A program made the translations under genes and the position numbers. The notes beneath the pieces are model-generated. The model made no database searches. It had not been told where the DNA came from and saw nothing but the letters and a program-made list of their open reading frames with translations. This document shows positions 28,883-37,124 of a DNA stretch of 64,000 bases, one piece after another. Origin of the DNA: Microbacterium schleiferi (lineage in GTDB: Bacteria > Actinomycetota > Actinomycetes > Actinomycetales > Microbacteriaceae); the NCBI RefSeq assembly GCF_015565955.1, contig NZ_CP064760.1:1922001-1986000 (forward strand). Reading direction: 5' to 3'. Every line of letters begins with the position of its first letter. The stretch's first letter is position 1.

Positions 28883-30034
28883 TCAGCGGCTGGGCCACAC
28901 CCACGAAGGCGCGTCCAGGACACCCTGGCCCTTGACCCGGGTCTCGCCGTTCCGTTTCTCGAGCGTGTGCACGGTGGCGCCGGCGCGTTCGAGCGCTCCC
29001 ACGAGCGCGTCGGAATGCGAGACAACGATGACCTGAGACCGCGTTGCGGCGTCCCCGAGCATCGCGGCAAGCGGCTCCATGAGGCTGGGATGCAGGCTCG
29101 TCTCCGGCTCATTGACGGCAATGAGGCTCGCGGGGCGTGTGCTCATCAGCGCAGCAACCCACACCAGGTAACGCAGGGTGCCATCCGACAGTTCGGGCGC
29201 AGTGAGCGGTCGCAGCATGCCAGCCTGTCGTAGCGACAGCTCGAACCGGCCGCCGTGATCAGTGATGACCAGTCCACTGCCCGGCAGTGCGCGCTCGATT
29301 GCCGCGTCAAGCGCGTTCGGGTCGCCCTGCTCGCGGATGGTCTGCAGCGCCGAGGCAAGGTCTCCCCCGTCTGACGCAAGGATAGGCGTGCGTGTGCCGA
29401 TCGCGGGGCGTCGAGCGGGAGCATCCGCGTCCGTCCGGACAGCATCGTAGAAGCGCCAGTCGCGCAGCCGGGACCGCAGCTCCACGACCTCCGGTGCCGC
29501 ACCGGGATCGCCGAACGCGGCCAGCATGCTTTCCCACGCCGCGAGCGGTCGCTGCACCGTCAACCAGCCGTCGTCGGTGCGCACGCGGTGGATCGCACCG
29601 CGCCGCTCGCAGACAAGGGAGCCGCTCCGCAGTACCGGCCCACCCCATACGGCCTCAGCCTTGATCTCGGGATCAGCGCCGAACATCGTTGCTGAGGGGA
29701 TGGGGATTCCGAGGTCCATGGCGTACCCGAAGCTCCCGGCATCCGCGCCGAATCCGAGCCGCAGGGCGACGGGGCCTCGGCGCACCGTCGCTTGGGCCGG
29801 ACCGCTCGCGGGCGCACCCGACTCGGGGCCTGCCCAGAGCGTGCCGGGGAAGCCGCCTTCAGCGGCAAGCGCTCGGATCGCGCCATCTCGCGCTGCAGCG
29901 CCGAGCAGACGCAGCGACCGATACAGACTCGACTTGCCGCTGCCATTGGCGCCGGTCACGACCGTCAGCGGCGCAAGTGGCACGACGAGGCTTCGGATGC
30001 TGCGGTAACCGTCGATCGCGAGCGTCGTCAACAC
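28883..30034 (-). CDS. AAA_21-type ATPase (SMC/ABC-like, solitary)
   Basis: A 383-aa RecF/SMC-type ATPase. It starts at GTG 30034 with LTTLAIDGYRSIRSLVVPL, Walker A is GANGSGKSSLYRSL, an ABC-signature-like ELSDGTLRYL lies near 275, Walker B is LIAVNEPETSLHP and the H loop is VIVVSHSDALV. No nuclease or second domain is attached. Such solitary AAA_21 proteins are often annotated as chromosome-segregation or OLD-like ATPases and some belong to defence pairs. Here no partner gene is adjacent, and both sides carry the same 66-bp double-stem element. Confidence 0.78.
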   Translation of the reverse strand: MLTTLAIDGYRSIRSLVVPLAPLTVVTGANGSGKSSLYRSLRLLGAAARDGAIRALAAEGGFPGTLWAGPESGAPASGPAQATVRRGPVALRLGFGADAGSFGYAMDLGIPIPSATMFGADPEIKAEAVWGGPVLRSGSLVCERRGAIHRVRTDDGWLTVQRPLAAWESMLAAFGDPGAAPEVVELRSRLRDWRFYDAVRTDADAPARRPAIGTRTPILASDGGDLASALQTIREQGDPNALDAAIERALPGSGLVITDHGGRFELSLRQAGMLRPLTAPELSDGTLRYLVWVAALMSTRPASLIAVNEPETSLHPSLMEPLAAMLGDAATRSQVIVVSHSDALVGALERAGATVHTLEKRNGETRVKGQGVLDAPSWVWPSR

Positions 30035-30095
30035 GGTCGCCAGCCTAGAGGCGGCATCCCCCAGCGTCCCCGGCACCGCAACCAACATCGGGGAT

Positions 30096-30161
30096 GTAGG
30101 AGGAATCGGCTGCGTAGGACGATTGGTGCGCAAATCCTCCTACGCTCCGGATTTGTCCTAC
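30096..30161. repeat. 66-bp double-stem element, right copy
   Basis: Same four GTAGG/CCTAC blocks and 18-30-18 spacing as 28704-28769. Several stem positions differ from the left copy on both sides of a pair, as expected if the fold is kept. A short run of GGCACC-like hexamers (30171-30200) lies outside it, mirroring the hexamer tract outside the left copy. Confidence 0.78.
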
Positions 30162-30246
30162 CCTCGTGTCGGCACCGGCACCGGCATCGGCGGCGTGGGC
30201 CCGCCCGGTGGTCCATTCGCTGCAACTGCTAGCACCCCGAACACGA

Positions 30247-30273
30247 AAAAACCCGGTACAAGACCGGGTTTTT
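30247..30273 (-). terminator. terminator, former tRNA-Glu transcript end
   Basis: AAAAACCCGG (30247-30256) pairs with CCGGGTTTTT (30264-30273) around 7 nt, giving T runs on both strands. It lies directly outside the left attachment repeat and was probably the original terminator of tRNA-Glu before the element inserted. Confidence 0.85.
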
Positions 30274-30275
30274 CG

Positions 30276-30325
30276 TTGTTGGTGACCCCAGCGGGATTCG
30301 AACCCGCGTTACCGCCGTGAGAGGG
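30276..30325. repeat. attL: left 50-bp attachment repeat with tRNA-Glu 3' fragment
   Basis: Identical to 61358-61407. It contains the last 46 nt of tRNA-Glu (30280-30325, minus orientation: T-arm and acceptor end with CCA), after which identity stops. It is the duplicated crossover region left by site-specific integration. Confidence 0.92.
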
Positions 30326-30429
30326 GAATAGGCTCCCCCGGAACTGCGTGCCCGACCCGGTTCTGCCCTGTGTTTACTGGGGTTCCGCGTGCGTCGAGTG
30401 CGTCGCGGAAAGTCCTGTCGTCAGCGTTC

Positions 30430-30447
30430 GTTGCCAAAATGTTGCCA
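30430..30447. promoter_or_regulatory. paired GTTGCCA motifs, candidate integrase arm sites (left)
   Basis: GTTGCCA at 30430-30436 and 30441-30447, offset by 11 bp (one helical turn). The same pair with the same 11-bp offset and orientation lies at 61271-61288, near the right attachment site. Confidence 0.5.
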
Positions 30448-30605
30448 CGTTTGCGCCCCTCCAGAGGCGGGTAATCCTGGTGCCTCTGCGCGCCTGCCGA
30501 GTGTGCCGAGTAGCGAACTCACGTTCCCGCGCCTGACCCGCTCTACCAGCTTGCGGGGTCGTGGCGGATGCCGCAACACCACGTCGCTGCGCTCGGATGT
30601 TGCAC

Positions 30606-30644
30606 CCTCCGTCCCGACCCGCGAACAGCAGGGAGCGGGTCCGG
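30606..30644. repeat. imperfect direct repeat before the toxin module
   Basis: 39 bp closely resembling 32327-32366 (one indel and a few substitutions; both end in GGGAGCGGGTCCGG). The two copies bracket the two-gene toxin module. Confidence 0.6.
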
Positions 30645-30698
30645 GGCGGGAGCGGACCGGGGAGGTAGAATGAGCAACGACGAAGCAGAGGTGATCCC

Positions 30699-31016
30699 AT
30701 GAGCGTGACGATTCCGAGCGCGATCCCGGCCGAGTCCCTGCGCGCCTGGTACGACGACGAGCCCCGCGTGAGCGATGTGGCCCTCTACGACATGACCGCC
30801 CAGGGCGCGACCACCCTGGCCTCCGTCCTGATCGAACGGCAGCTCGCCACGACCGACGAGCGCGAGCGCGAGTATTGGGCCGCGCGGGTGCGCCTGGTGA
30901 ACCAGCAGCGCACGGCGCTGGACCCCGACGACCGGCTCGGGCTGATCGCCCAGCAGCAGGCATGGCTCGATGAGATCGACGCCCTGACCGGCCAGGCGAG
31001 CCGCCGGATCGCGTGA
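30699..31016 (+). CDS. putative antitoxin of zeta-type toxin
   Basis: A 105-aa acidic, all-helical protein with no recognised family name. The central part (ATTLASVLIERQLATTDERER) and the C-terminal QQQAWLDEIDALT look like small helical-bundle antitoxins that cap kinase toxins. It overlaps the zeta-toxin gene by 4 bp (ATGA) and precedes it, the usual antitoxin-first order. Function is inferred from context only. TAGAAT at 30665 may be part of its promoter. Confidence 0.6.
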   Translation: MSVTIPSAIPAESLRAWYDDEPRVSDVALYDMTAQGATTLASVLIERQLATTDEREREYWAARVRLVNQQRTALDPDDRLGLIAQQQAWLDEIDALTGQASRRIA

Positions 31017-32062
31017 CCGAACCCGTCGCCTCCGACGAGGCGCGGCTGCGGCAGGTGTTCGACGCCACCGCGCGGCAGGCGATCTTCCCGCCGGTCCCGA
31101 CCGGCGACCGGCTCCTGGTACTGCTCGGCGGCCAGCCCGCCGCGGGCAAGACGAGGGCGCAGGCGGCGATCCTCGCGGAGCACCCCGAGCTGGTGTCCAT
31201 CACCGGGGATGACCTGCGCGCCTACCACCCCGGCTACCGGGATCTCGCGGTGAACGACCCGCTGGCGATGCCGGCCGCGACCGCGCCAACCTCCAGCGGG
31301 CTCATCCGCCTCGCCCTGGACCATGCGATCGAGCACGGCTACCCGGTGCTGCTGGAAGGCACCTTCCGCGATCCAGCGATGGTCATCGACACCGCGGCCC
31401 GGTTCGCGGAGGCCGGTTACCGGGTCGAGGTCGTCGCCGTCGCCATGCCCGCCCCGGTGTCGCGCCTGGCCGCGGAAGAACGGTTCCTGCGCGCCCGGCG
31501 CGGCGAGGTCGGCCGCTGGACCCCGCCCGAGGCGCACGAGACGGCGCTGGCCGGCTCACCCGAGGTCGTGGCCGCGCTGGAGGCCCTGCCCGCCGTCGCC
31601 CGCATCCAGGTCTACACCCGCGACCGCCGCCTCTACGACAACCGCCGCACCGAATCCGGCGCATGGGAGCACGAGCCCCACGCGGCCGAGGTGCTGCGCA
31701 GCGAGCAGACCCGAGAGCTCACCCCGGTCGAGGCCGTTGCCTGGCTCGCGGACTACGGCGCCGTATTCGGCGCCGCTCACGCCCGGCGCGGCTACCTCAG
31801 TCCGAGGACCGCGTCGGCCTACCGGCGGCTGCAAGACGACGCCGCCCGCATGATCGAGCTGGCCGCCTCCGACCCCAGTGCCGACGTGCGGGCGCTGGAA
31901 GAGCAGCAGACCCACCGCCGGATCGCACTGAAGGTCGCCGTGCCCGAGCCGCCGGGGATCGTCGGACGGATCGGGCAGACCCTTCGGCGCTCACTCCCGC
32001 CCTATCGTCCAGCTCCGTCGCGTGACGCGCCCGGTAACGAACCACCGAGCATCGGACGCTGA
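31013..32062 (+). CDS. zeta-toxin family kinase
   Basis: A 349-aa protein with a zeta/PezT-type P-loop kinase domain. Walker A is GGQPAAGKTRAQ near residue 38-49, the substrate-binding ITGDDLRAYHP (Asp-Asp) follows, and VLLEGTFRDP and YTRDRRLYDN carry the expected acidic and Arg residues. Zeta toxins phosphorylate UDP-N-acetylglucosamine and block wall synthesis. The C-terminal ~100 residues are hydrophilic and extra. Coupled to the small gene upstream. The likely role is keeping the integrative element in the population. Confidence 0.82.
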   Translation: MTEPVASDEARLRQVFDATARQAIFPPVPTGDRLLVLLGGQPAAGKTRAQAAILAEHPELVSITGDDLRAYHPGYRDLAVNDPLAMPAATAPTSSGLIRLALDHAIEHGYPVLLEGTFRDPAMVIDTAARFAEAGYRVEVVAVAMPAPVSRLAAEERFLRARRGEVGRWTPPEAHETALAGSPEVVAALEALPAVARIQVYTRDRRLYDNRRTESGAWEHEPHAAEVLRSEQTRELTPVEAVAWLADYGAVFGAAHARRGYLSPRTASAYRRLQDDAARMIELAASDPSADVRALEEQQTHRRIALKVAVPEPPGIVGRIGQTLRRSLPPYRPAPSRDAPGNEPPSIGR

Positions 32063-32326
32063 GAAGACGCCTATCGTTCCCCCACTCACGACGACGACGT
32101 GGGAGTAGAACTGTTCGACACCCCTGTCCCCGCCGGATCACGAAAGCACGTTCTGGCCCGTAAAACACGGGCGAGTCGCCGGGTGGCCGCGTGGACAACT
32201 CCCTCAGGATTCACGGACCTACGCGGTCGGTAGCACATGAGAACGAGCCTGCCGAGACGCCGCCAAACCCGATACCCGAGTCTGCGCGATCGCGCCGGAT
32301 GTCACAAGCCGGTTCGGGCATTGCGG

Positions 32327-32366
32327 CCTCCGCCCCGACCCCGCGACTGGCAGGGAGCGGGTCCGG
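32327..32366. repeat. imperfect direct repeat after the toxin module
   Basis: 40-bp partner of 30606-30644. It lies in the 323-bp gap between the toxin stop (32062) and the arsC stop (32386); otherwise that gap shows no gene. Confidence 0.6.
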
Positions 32367-32385
32367 TGCTTGTGGAAGTCGACTG

Positions 32386-33054
32386 TCAGGCGCGGGAGGG
32401 GACGCCGAGTTCGGCCAGCAGGTTCAGCACGCGGCGCTCGATCTCGTCGCGCACCGGCCGCATCCCGTCCGGGGTCCAGCCCGCGGGATCGGGTAGCGTC
32501 CATTCCTCGTACCGCTTGCCGGGGAAGATCGGGCAGGCGTCGCCGCAGCCCATCGTGATCACCGCGTCCGCCGCCCGCACGATCTCGTCGGTCCAGGGCT
32601 TGGGGAACTCGCCGGCGATGTCGATGCCCCGTTCGGCCATGACCTGAACGGCGACCGGGTTGATCTGCTCGCCGGGCTCGGAGCCGCCGGACCAGCCGAT
32701 CGCCCGGTCGCCGGCGTGGTGCTGGAAGAAGCCGAGGGCCATCTGCGAGCGGCCGGCGTTGTGGACGCACAGGAACAGCACGGTCGGCGTGCCCGTCAGG
32801 TGCATCCCGTCGACCTTGGCGAGCGCGCGCAGCCGCTGCCGGGCGAACTTCTCGGTCAGCAGCGGCAGATAGGTCGGCACCGTCGCACGGGCGGCGAGGT
32901 CGGTGTAGGAGGCGTGCAGGAAACGGTCGATCGTCTCCCGCCCGAAGGTGCCCTCGAACTCCCGCGTCAGGCGCTCGGCGCTGGTGGCGAGGCCCGCTTC
33001 CTGGTCGATGGTGATCGTCGCGTGGCGCTCGTGCTCGTCTGGCATCGTCGTCAT
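32386..33054 (-). CDS. arsC: arsenate reductase, low-molecular-weight phosphatase type
   Basis: A 222-aa protein. An N-terminal helical part (1-75, with FEGTFGRETIDRFLHASY) is followed by an LMW-phosphatase fold with LFLCVHNAGRSQMA: the CX5R loop with nucleophilic Cys and Arg as CVHNAGR. The conserved DEIVRAADAVITMGCGDACPIFPG contains further Cys residues (MGCGDAC) as in thioredoxin- or mycothiol-linked reductases. It reduces arsenate to arsenite. ATG at 33054 overlaps the stop of the ArsR-phosphatase fusion, so the two are translated together. Confidence 0.9.
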   Translation of the reverse strand: MTTMPDEHERHATITIDQEAGLATSAERLTREFEGTFGRETIDRFLHASYTDLAARATVPTYLPLLTEKFARQRLRALAKVDGMHLTGTPTVLFLCVHNAGRSQMALGFFQHHAGDRAIGWSGGSEPGEQINPVAVQVMAERGIDIAGEFPKPWTDEIVRAADAVITMGCGDACPIFPGKRYEEWTLPDPAGWTPDGMRPVRDEIERRVLNLLAELGVPSRA

Positions 33055-33728
33055 CCCTTCGTCGTGGTCAGCCGGGGCGCGAGGCTCTGGATGCGGGCGG
33101 CGATGTCCTCGAACGCCGCGTCGAAGGCGGCGTCCGTCCCGTCGCGCACCGGGTCCGGCACCGACCAGTGCACGCAGCCGGCGTCGCCGAGTTCTTCGTG
33201 CGCGGTGTCGCACACGGTCACCACGAAATCGTCCGCGCCGAGCACGTCGTCCAGCGCGCGCGGGGCGCGGGCTCGCAGGGTGAGGCCGTGTCGGTCCGCG
33301 GCGGCGATCGCGCCCGGCTCGATCTGCGCGGCCGGGTGCGTGCCGGCCGAGGCCACCGGGATATCGCTGCTGCCGTGCCAGAGCGCAGCGGCGAGCTGGG
33401 ATCGGGCCGAGTTGCCGGTGCAGACGAACACCACCCGCCGCACCCCGAGCATCGGGGAAGGGGTGAGGCCGTCGAGCGCGCCGGGCGCGAGGTGGAGGTA
33501 GGTGCGGCGCCGGTCGGCCTCCGACCGCGTCCGCACGATCAGCCCTGCCTGTTCGAGCTGGTTCAGGTGATGGGCGAGCAGGCTCGATGAGACACCCAGC
33601 TCGCCTTGCAGCTCGACCGGGGCGACATCGCCCAGGGTGAGCAGGTCCACGATCCGCAGCCGCACAGGATCGGCCAGCGCCGCATACCGCGCGACCCGAC
33701 CCGCAAGGCAAGTTTCCTCAATGTTCAT
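33051..33728 (-). CDS. ArsR regulator fused to LMW-phosphatase arsenate reductase
   Basis: A 225-aa fusion. Residues 1-85 form an ArsR winged helix (ADPVRLRIVDLL, then VSSSLLAHHLNQLEQAGL as recognition helix). Residues 95-225 form an LMW-phosphatase domain with FVCTGNSARSQLAAALW (CTGNSAR loop). The classical ELCVCDL metal site of ArsR is missing (the equivalent is VAPVELQGELG), so sensing may use other Cys residues or the phosphatase domain. It is divergent from the aquaporin gene, with a palindrome between them that is a good operator candidate. Confidence 0.85.
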   Translation of the reverse strand: MNIEETCLAGRVARYAALADPVRLRIVDLLTLGDVAPVELQGELGVSSSLLAHHLNQLEQAGLIVRTRSEADRRRTYLHLAPGALDGLTPSPMLGVRRVVFVCTGNSARSQLAAALWHGSSDIPVASAGTHPAAQIEPGAIAAADRHGLTLRARAPRALDDVLGADDFVVTVCDTAHEELGDAGCVHWSVPDPVRDGTDAAFDAAFEDIAARIQSLAPRLTTTKG

Positions 33729-33732
33729 TACC

Positions 33733-33742
33733 TCAAGTTTGA
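33733..33742. promoter_or_regulatory. candidate ArsR operator
   Basis: TCAAGTTTGA, a perfect 10-bp palindrome (TCAA-GT-TTGA), in the 47-bp gap between the divergent ArsR-fusion and aquaporin starts. ArsR-family operators commonly contain TCAA/TTGA half sites. Confidence 0.5.
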
Positions 33743-33775
33743 CTGAGCGAACCGGATTCGTCAAGATGGGCAGCG

Positions 33776-34471
33776 ATGAACACCACCACGACCGAGGCCG
33801 TCCCGCTGTGGCGGCGTGCTGCCGCTGAGCTGCTGGGCGCCGGCCTGCTGGTGACGGTCGTGGTCGGTTCCGGCATCGCCGCCTCGCGTCTCTCGCCCGG
33901 CGATGTGGGCTTGCAGCTCCTGGAGAACTCGATCGCCACCGCGCTCGGCCTGACCGTCCTCATCCTGATCTTCCAGCCCGTCTCCGGCGCGCACCTGAAC
34001 CCGGTCGTCACCCTCGCCGACCGCGCCCTCGGCGCACGGCACGGCGGCGGCGAGATCGCCGTCTACGCTGGCGCTCAGATCGTCGGCGGCATCGGTGGGG
34101 CGCTGCTGGCGAACCTCATGTTCGCCGTGCCGGCCGCGCTGTCGGTGACCGACCGGGCGGCACCGGGGCAGGTGCTCGGCGAGGTCGTCGCCACCGCCGG
34201 GCTGATCCTCACGATCTTCGCCCTGGCTCGCACCGGCCGCGCGGCGCTGGTCGCCCCGGCGGTCGGTGCCTACATCGGCGCCGCGTACTGGTTCACCTCG
34301 TCCACCTCGTTCGCCAACCCCGCCGTGACCATCGGCCGGATCTTCACCGACACCTTCGCCGGCATCGCCCCGACCTCCGCGCTGTGGTTCCTCGCCGCCC
34401 AGGTCGTCGGCGCGGTCGTCGGCGTCGGGCTTGTGTTCCTGCTGTTCCCGAATCGAAAGGCCCAGCCATGA
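33776..34471 (+). CDS. MIP/aquaporin-family channel, arsenite exit route
   Basis: A 231-aa, six-helix major intrinsic protein. Both half-pore loops are visible: the first NPx box as HLNPVVTLADR near 83 and the second as FANPAVTIGRI near 181. In several bacteria an aquaglyceroporin replaces ArsB, letting arsenite made by ArsC leave the cell; the arrangement here, with no arsB or acr3 nearby, fits that model. It overlaps the flavoprotein gene downstream by 4 bp. Confidence 0.88.
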   Translation: MNTTTTEAVPLWRRAAAELLGAGLLVTVVVGSGIAASRLSPGDVGLQLLENSIATALGLTVLILIFQPVSGAHLNPVVTLADRALGARHGGGEIAVYAGAQIVGGIGGALLANLMFAVPAALSVTDRAAPGQVLGEVVATAGLILTIFALARTGRAALVAPAVGAYIGAAYWFTSSTSFANPAVTIGRIFTDTFAGIAPTSALWFLAAQVVGAVVGVGLVFLLFPNRKAQP

Positions 34472-35850
34472 CCCATCTGATCGCCATCGGCGGCTCCGAC
34501 GCCGGTATCTCCGCCGCGCTCCGTGCCCGCGAACTCGACCCGACCACCGACGTGACGGTGGTGGTGGCGGACGAGTACCCGAACTTCTCCATCTGCGGCA
34601 TCCCCTACTACTTCACTGGCGAGGTCGCCCCGTGGCAGTCGCTCGCGCACCGCACGAGCGCTGACTTGGAGGCCACCGGGATGCGGCTGCGGCTCAACAC
34701 TTTCGCCACGGGCATCGACGTCGCCGGGCAGCGGCTCACTGTCCGCACCCCGGACGGCATCTTCGAGGATCTGGCCTACGACGAGCTGATCGTCGGCACC
34801 GGCGCGCTCCCGTCCCACGCCGGCATCGCCGGCCTCGATGCGCTGACCCCGGAGGACGGGGTGCATGTCATTCATTCGATGGGTGACACTTTCGCCCTCG
34901 ACCACGACCTCACTACCCGGCAGCCGCAGTCTGCGATCATCGTCGGCGCCGGCTACGTCGGCCTGGAGATGGCCGAAGCCTTCATCACCCGCGGGATGCA
35001 GGTCACCCAGCTCCAGCGCGGACCCGAAGTGCTCTCCACCCTCGACCCCGAGCTCGGCGCCCTCGTCCGCGACGAACTCACGACGCATGGCGTCGAGGTC
35101 GTCACCGGCTCGACCGTGACCGGGATCGAGAAGACCCCGGTCGGGCTCACCGTCACCGGCACCCGCGACGGGCAGCCCTTCGCACAGACCGCGGACCTCG
35201 TGCTCGTGGTCGTCGGGGTGCGGCCGAACACCGAGCTGCTCGAGCAGGCCGGAGCGAGCCTCGGCGCGGGCCGCGCCGTCGTGGTCGATGAGCACATGCG
35301 CACCGGGCTCCCGCACGTCTGGGCCGCCGGCGACGGCATCATCACGCATCACCGCCTCCTCGGCGCGACCTATCTGCCGCTGGGGACGACCTCGCACAAG
35401 CAGGGCCGCATCGCAGGAGAGAATGCTCTCGGCGGCGACCGAGCCTTCGCGGGGTCGGTCGGCACCCAGGTCGTCAAGGTCTTCGACCTCGTCGCCGCCC
35501 GAACCGGCCTGCGCGACCACGAGGCGATCGCCGCCGGCTACGCGGCAGCAACGATCACCGCGGCCGCGGACGACCACAAGCGGTACTACCCCGGTGCCCA
35601 CCCGATCCACTTCCGCATCACCGGGGACACCGGCGACGGGCGTCTGCTCGGCGCGCAGCTCGTCGGGCGGCGCGGCACCGAGGTCGCCAAGCGGGTCGAC
35701 ACCTTCGCCACCGCCCTCTATGCCGGGTTGACCATCGGGCAGTTCGATGACCTCGACCTCTCCTACACCCCGCCGCTCGGCTCTCCGTGGGATGCCGTGC
35801 AGCTCGCGGCGCAGGCGTGGTCGGCCGCGAATGCCAGGGTGCTGGTCTAG
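34468..35850 (+). CDS. CoA-disulfide reductase-like FAD/NAD(P)H oxidoreductase
   Basis: A 460-aa pyridine nucleotide-disulfide oxidoreductase of the CoADR/NADH-peroxidase/NPSR group. N-terminal FAD motif IAIGGSDAGISAALRA, single redox Cys in NFSICGIPYYFTG (SxCGxPY, near residue 42), NAD motif IIVGAGYVGLEMAEAF, and FAD motif VWAAGDGI. The dimerisation domain ends with SPWDAVQLAAQAW. The ATG overlaps the aquaporin stop. It may supply reduced low-molecular-weight thiol for ArsC or repair thiol damage from arsenite; the substrate is inferred. Confidence 0.85.
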   Translation: MTHLIAIGGSDAGISAALRARELDPTTDVTVVVADEYPNFSICGIPYYFTGEVAPWQSLAHRTSADLEATGMRLRLNTFATGIDVAGQRLTVRTPDGIFEDLAYDELIVGTGALPSHAGIAGLDALTPEDGVHVIHSMGDTFALDHDLTTRQPQSAIIVGAGYVGLEMAEAFITRGMQVTQLQRGPEVLSTLDPELGALVRDELTTHGVEVVTGSTVTGIEKTPVGLTVTGTRDGQPFAQTADLVLVVVGVRPNTELLEQAGASLGAGRAVVVDEHMRTGLPHVWAAGDGIITHHRLLGATYLPLGTTSHKQGRIAGENALGGDRAFAGSVGTQVVKVFDLVAARTGLRDHEAIAAGYAAATITAAADDHKRYYPGAHPIHFRITGDTGDGRLLGAQLVGRRGTEVAKRVDTFATALYAGLTIGQFDDLDLSYTPPLGSPWDAVQLAAQAWSAANARVLV

Positions 35851-35883
35851 TGAGCGTCAAGTGACTGGGGCAGACTGAGCGCG

Positions 35884-37101
35884 ATGAGCCTTTCCCCCTC
35901 GACCGGCGGGCGCCGCCACCCCGGCACGGTCGGAGAGGTGTTCCTCGTGTTCCTGCGCCTGGGACTGACCTCCTTCGGCGGCCCGGTCGCGCACCTGGGG
36001 TACTTCCGCGAGGCGTTCGTGGAGCGGCGCAAGTGGCTGGGCGACCGCGCCTACGCGGACCTGGTGGCGCTGTGCCAGTTCCTGCCCGGCCCCGCATCCA
36101 GTCAGGTCGGCATGGCGATCGGGCTGCAGCGCGCAGGGTTCGGCGGGCTGCTGGCGGCGTGGGCGGCGTTCACCCTGCCGTCGGCGATCCTGCTGGTCGC
36201 GTTCGCCTACGGGGTCACGGCGCTCGGTGACCTGTCCGGCGCCGGATGGATTCACGGGGTGAAGGCCGCCGCGGTCGCGGTCGTCGCCCACGCCGTGCTG
36301 GGCATGGCGAGAACCCTCACCCCGGACGCGAAGCGGGCCACGATCGCCGTGGCGGGCATGATCGTCGTCCTGCTCGTCCCGAGCGCGTTCGCACAGGTCG
36401 CCGTGATCGCCGCCGCGGGAGTCGTCGGGCTGGTGTGGCTGCGCCCGCAGGCCGCCACGGCATCGGAGTCGGAGCCATTCGTCGTGCGGGTGCCTCGCTG
36501 GGCCGCGATCGGGAGCCTGGCCTTTTTCGTGATCCTGCTCGCGGGCCTCCCCCTGCTCGTGTCCGCCACTGAGAACGGGGCGGTACGCTTATTCGACGTG
36601 TTCTACCGGGCTGGGGCACTCGTGTTCGGCGGCGGTCACGTCGTGCTGCCGCTGCTGGAGGCCGGGACCGTGCAGACCGGCCTCGTCGACCACGACGTGT
36701 TCCTCGCCGGCTACGGTGCCGCGCAGGCGGTCCCCGGTCCCTTGTTCACCTTCGCCGCCTACCTCGGCGCCGCGACTACCAGCCCGCCGTCCGGGCTGCT
36801 CGGCGCCGCGATCGCGCTGGTCGCGATCTTCCTCCCCGCGACACTGCTCGTGGTCGGGGTGCTGCCGTTCTGGGACCGGCTGCGTCGCGCTCCACTCGCG
36901 CAGCGGGCGCTCATGGGCGTGAACGCCGGCGTGGTGGGGATCCTCGCCGCAGCGCTCTACACGCCGGTGTTCACCGAAGGGGTCACATCGGTCGCGGCCC
37001 TCGGGATCGCCGCCGCCGGGTTCGTCGCCCTGACCTCGTGGAAGGCGCCGGCGTGGGCGGTCGTCATCGCCGCGGGCCTCATCGGCTGGGCCGTACTGTG
37101 A
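35884..37101 (+). CDS. chrA: chromate transporter, two CHR domains
   Basis: A 405-aa long-chain ChrA. Two homologous halves: the first has FLRLGLTSFGGPVAHLGYF and LCQFLPGPASSQ, the second FYRAGALVFGGGHVVLPLLE and GAAQAVPGPLFTF. Together they give about 10-12 membrane helices. ChrA exports chromate. It follows the arsenic flavoprotein gene by 33 bp on the same strand and may be read from the same transcript. Confidence 0.93.
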   Translation: MSLSPSTGGRRHPGTVGEVFLVFLRLGLTSFGGPVAHLGYFREAFVERRKWLGDRAYADLVALCQFLPGPASSQVGMAIGLQRAGFGGLLAAWAAFTLPSAILLVAFAYGVTALGDLSGAGWIHGVKAAAVAVVAHAVLGMARTLTPDAKRATIAVAGMIVVLLVPSAFAQVAVIAAAGVVGLVWLRPQAATASESEPFVVRVPRWAAIGSLAFFVILLAGLPLLVSATENGAVRLFDVFYRAGALVFGGGHVVLPLLEAGTVQTGLVDHDVFLAGYGAAQAVPGPLFTFAAYLGAATTSPPSGLLGAAIALVAIFLPATLLVVGVLPFWDRLRRAPLAQRALMGVNAGVVGILAAALYTPVFTEGVTSVAALGIAAAGFVALTSWKAPAWAVVIAAGLIGWAVL

Positions 37102-37124
37102 GCAAGGGGTGAGTCCGCGCCGCC

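Noticed and set aside
28883..30034. Solitary ATPase as part of a two-gene defence system (Gabija/OLD-TOPRIM or retron-like)
   Set aside because: No nuclease, reverse transcriptase or other partner lies next to it; the flanks hold only repeats.
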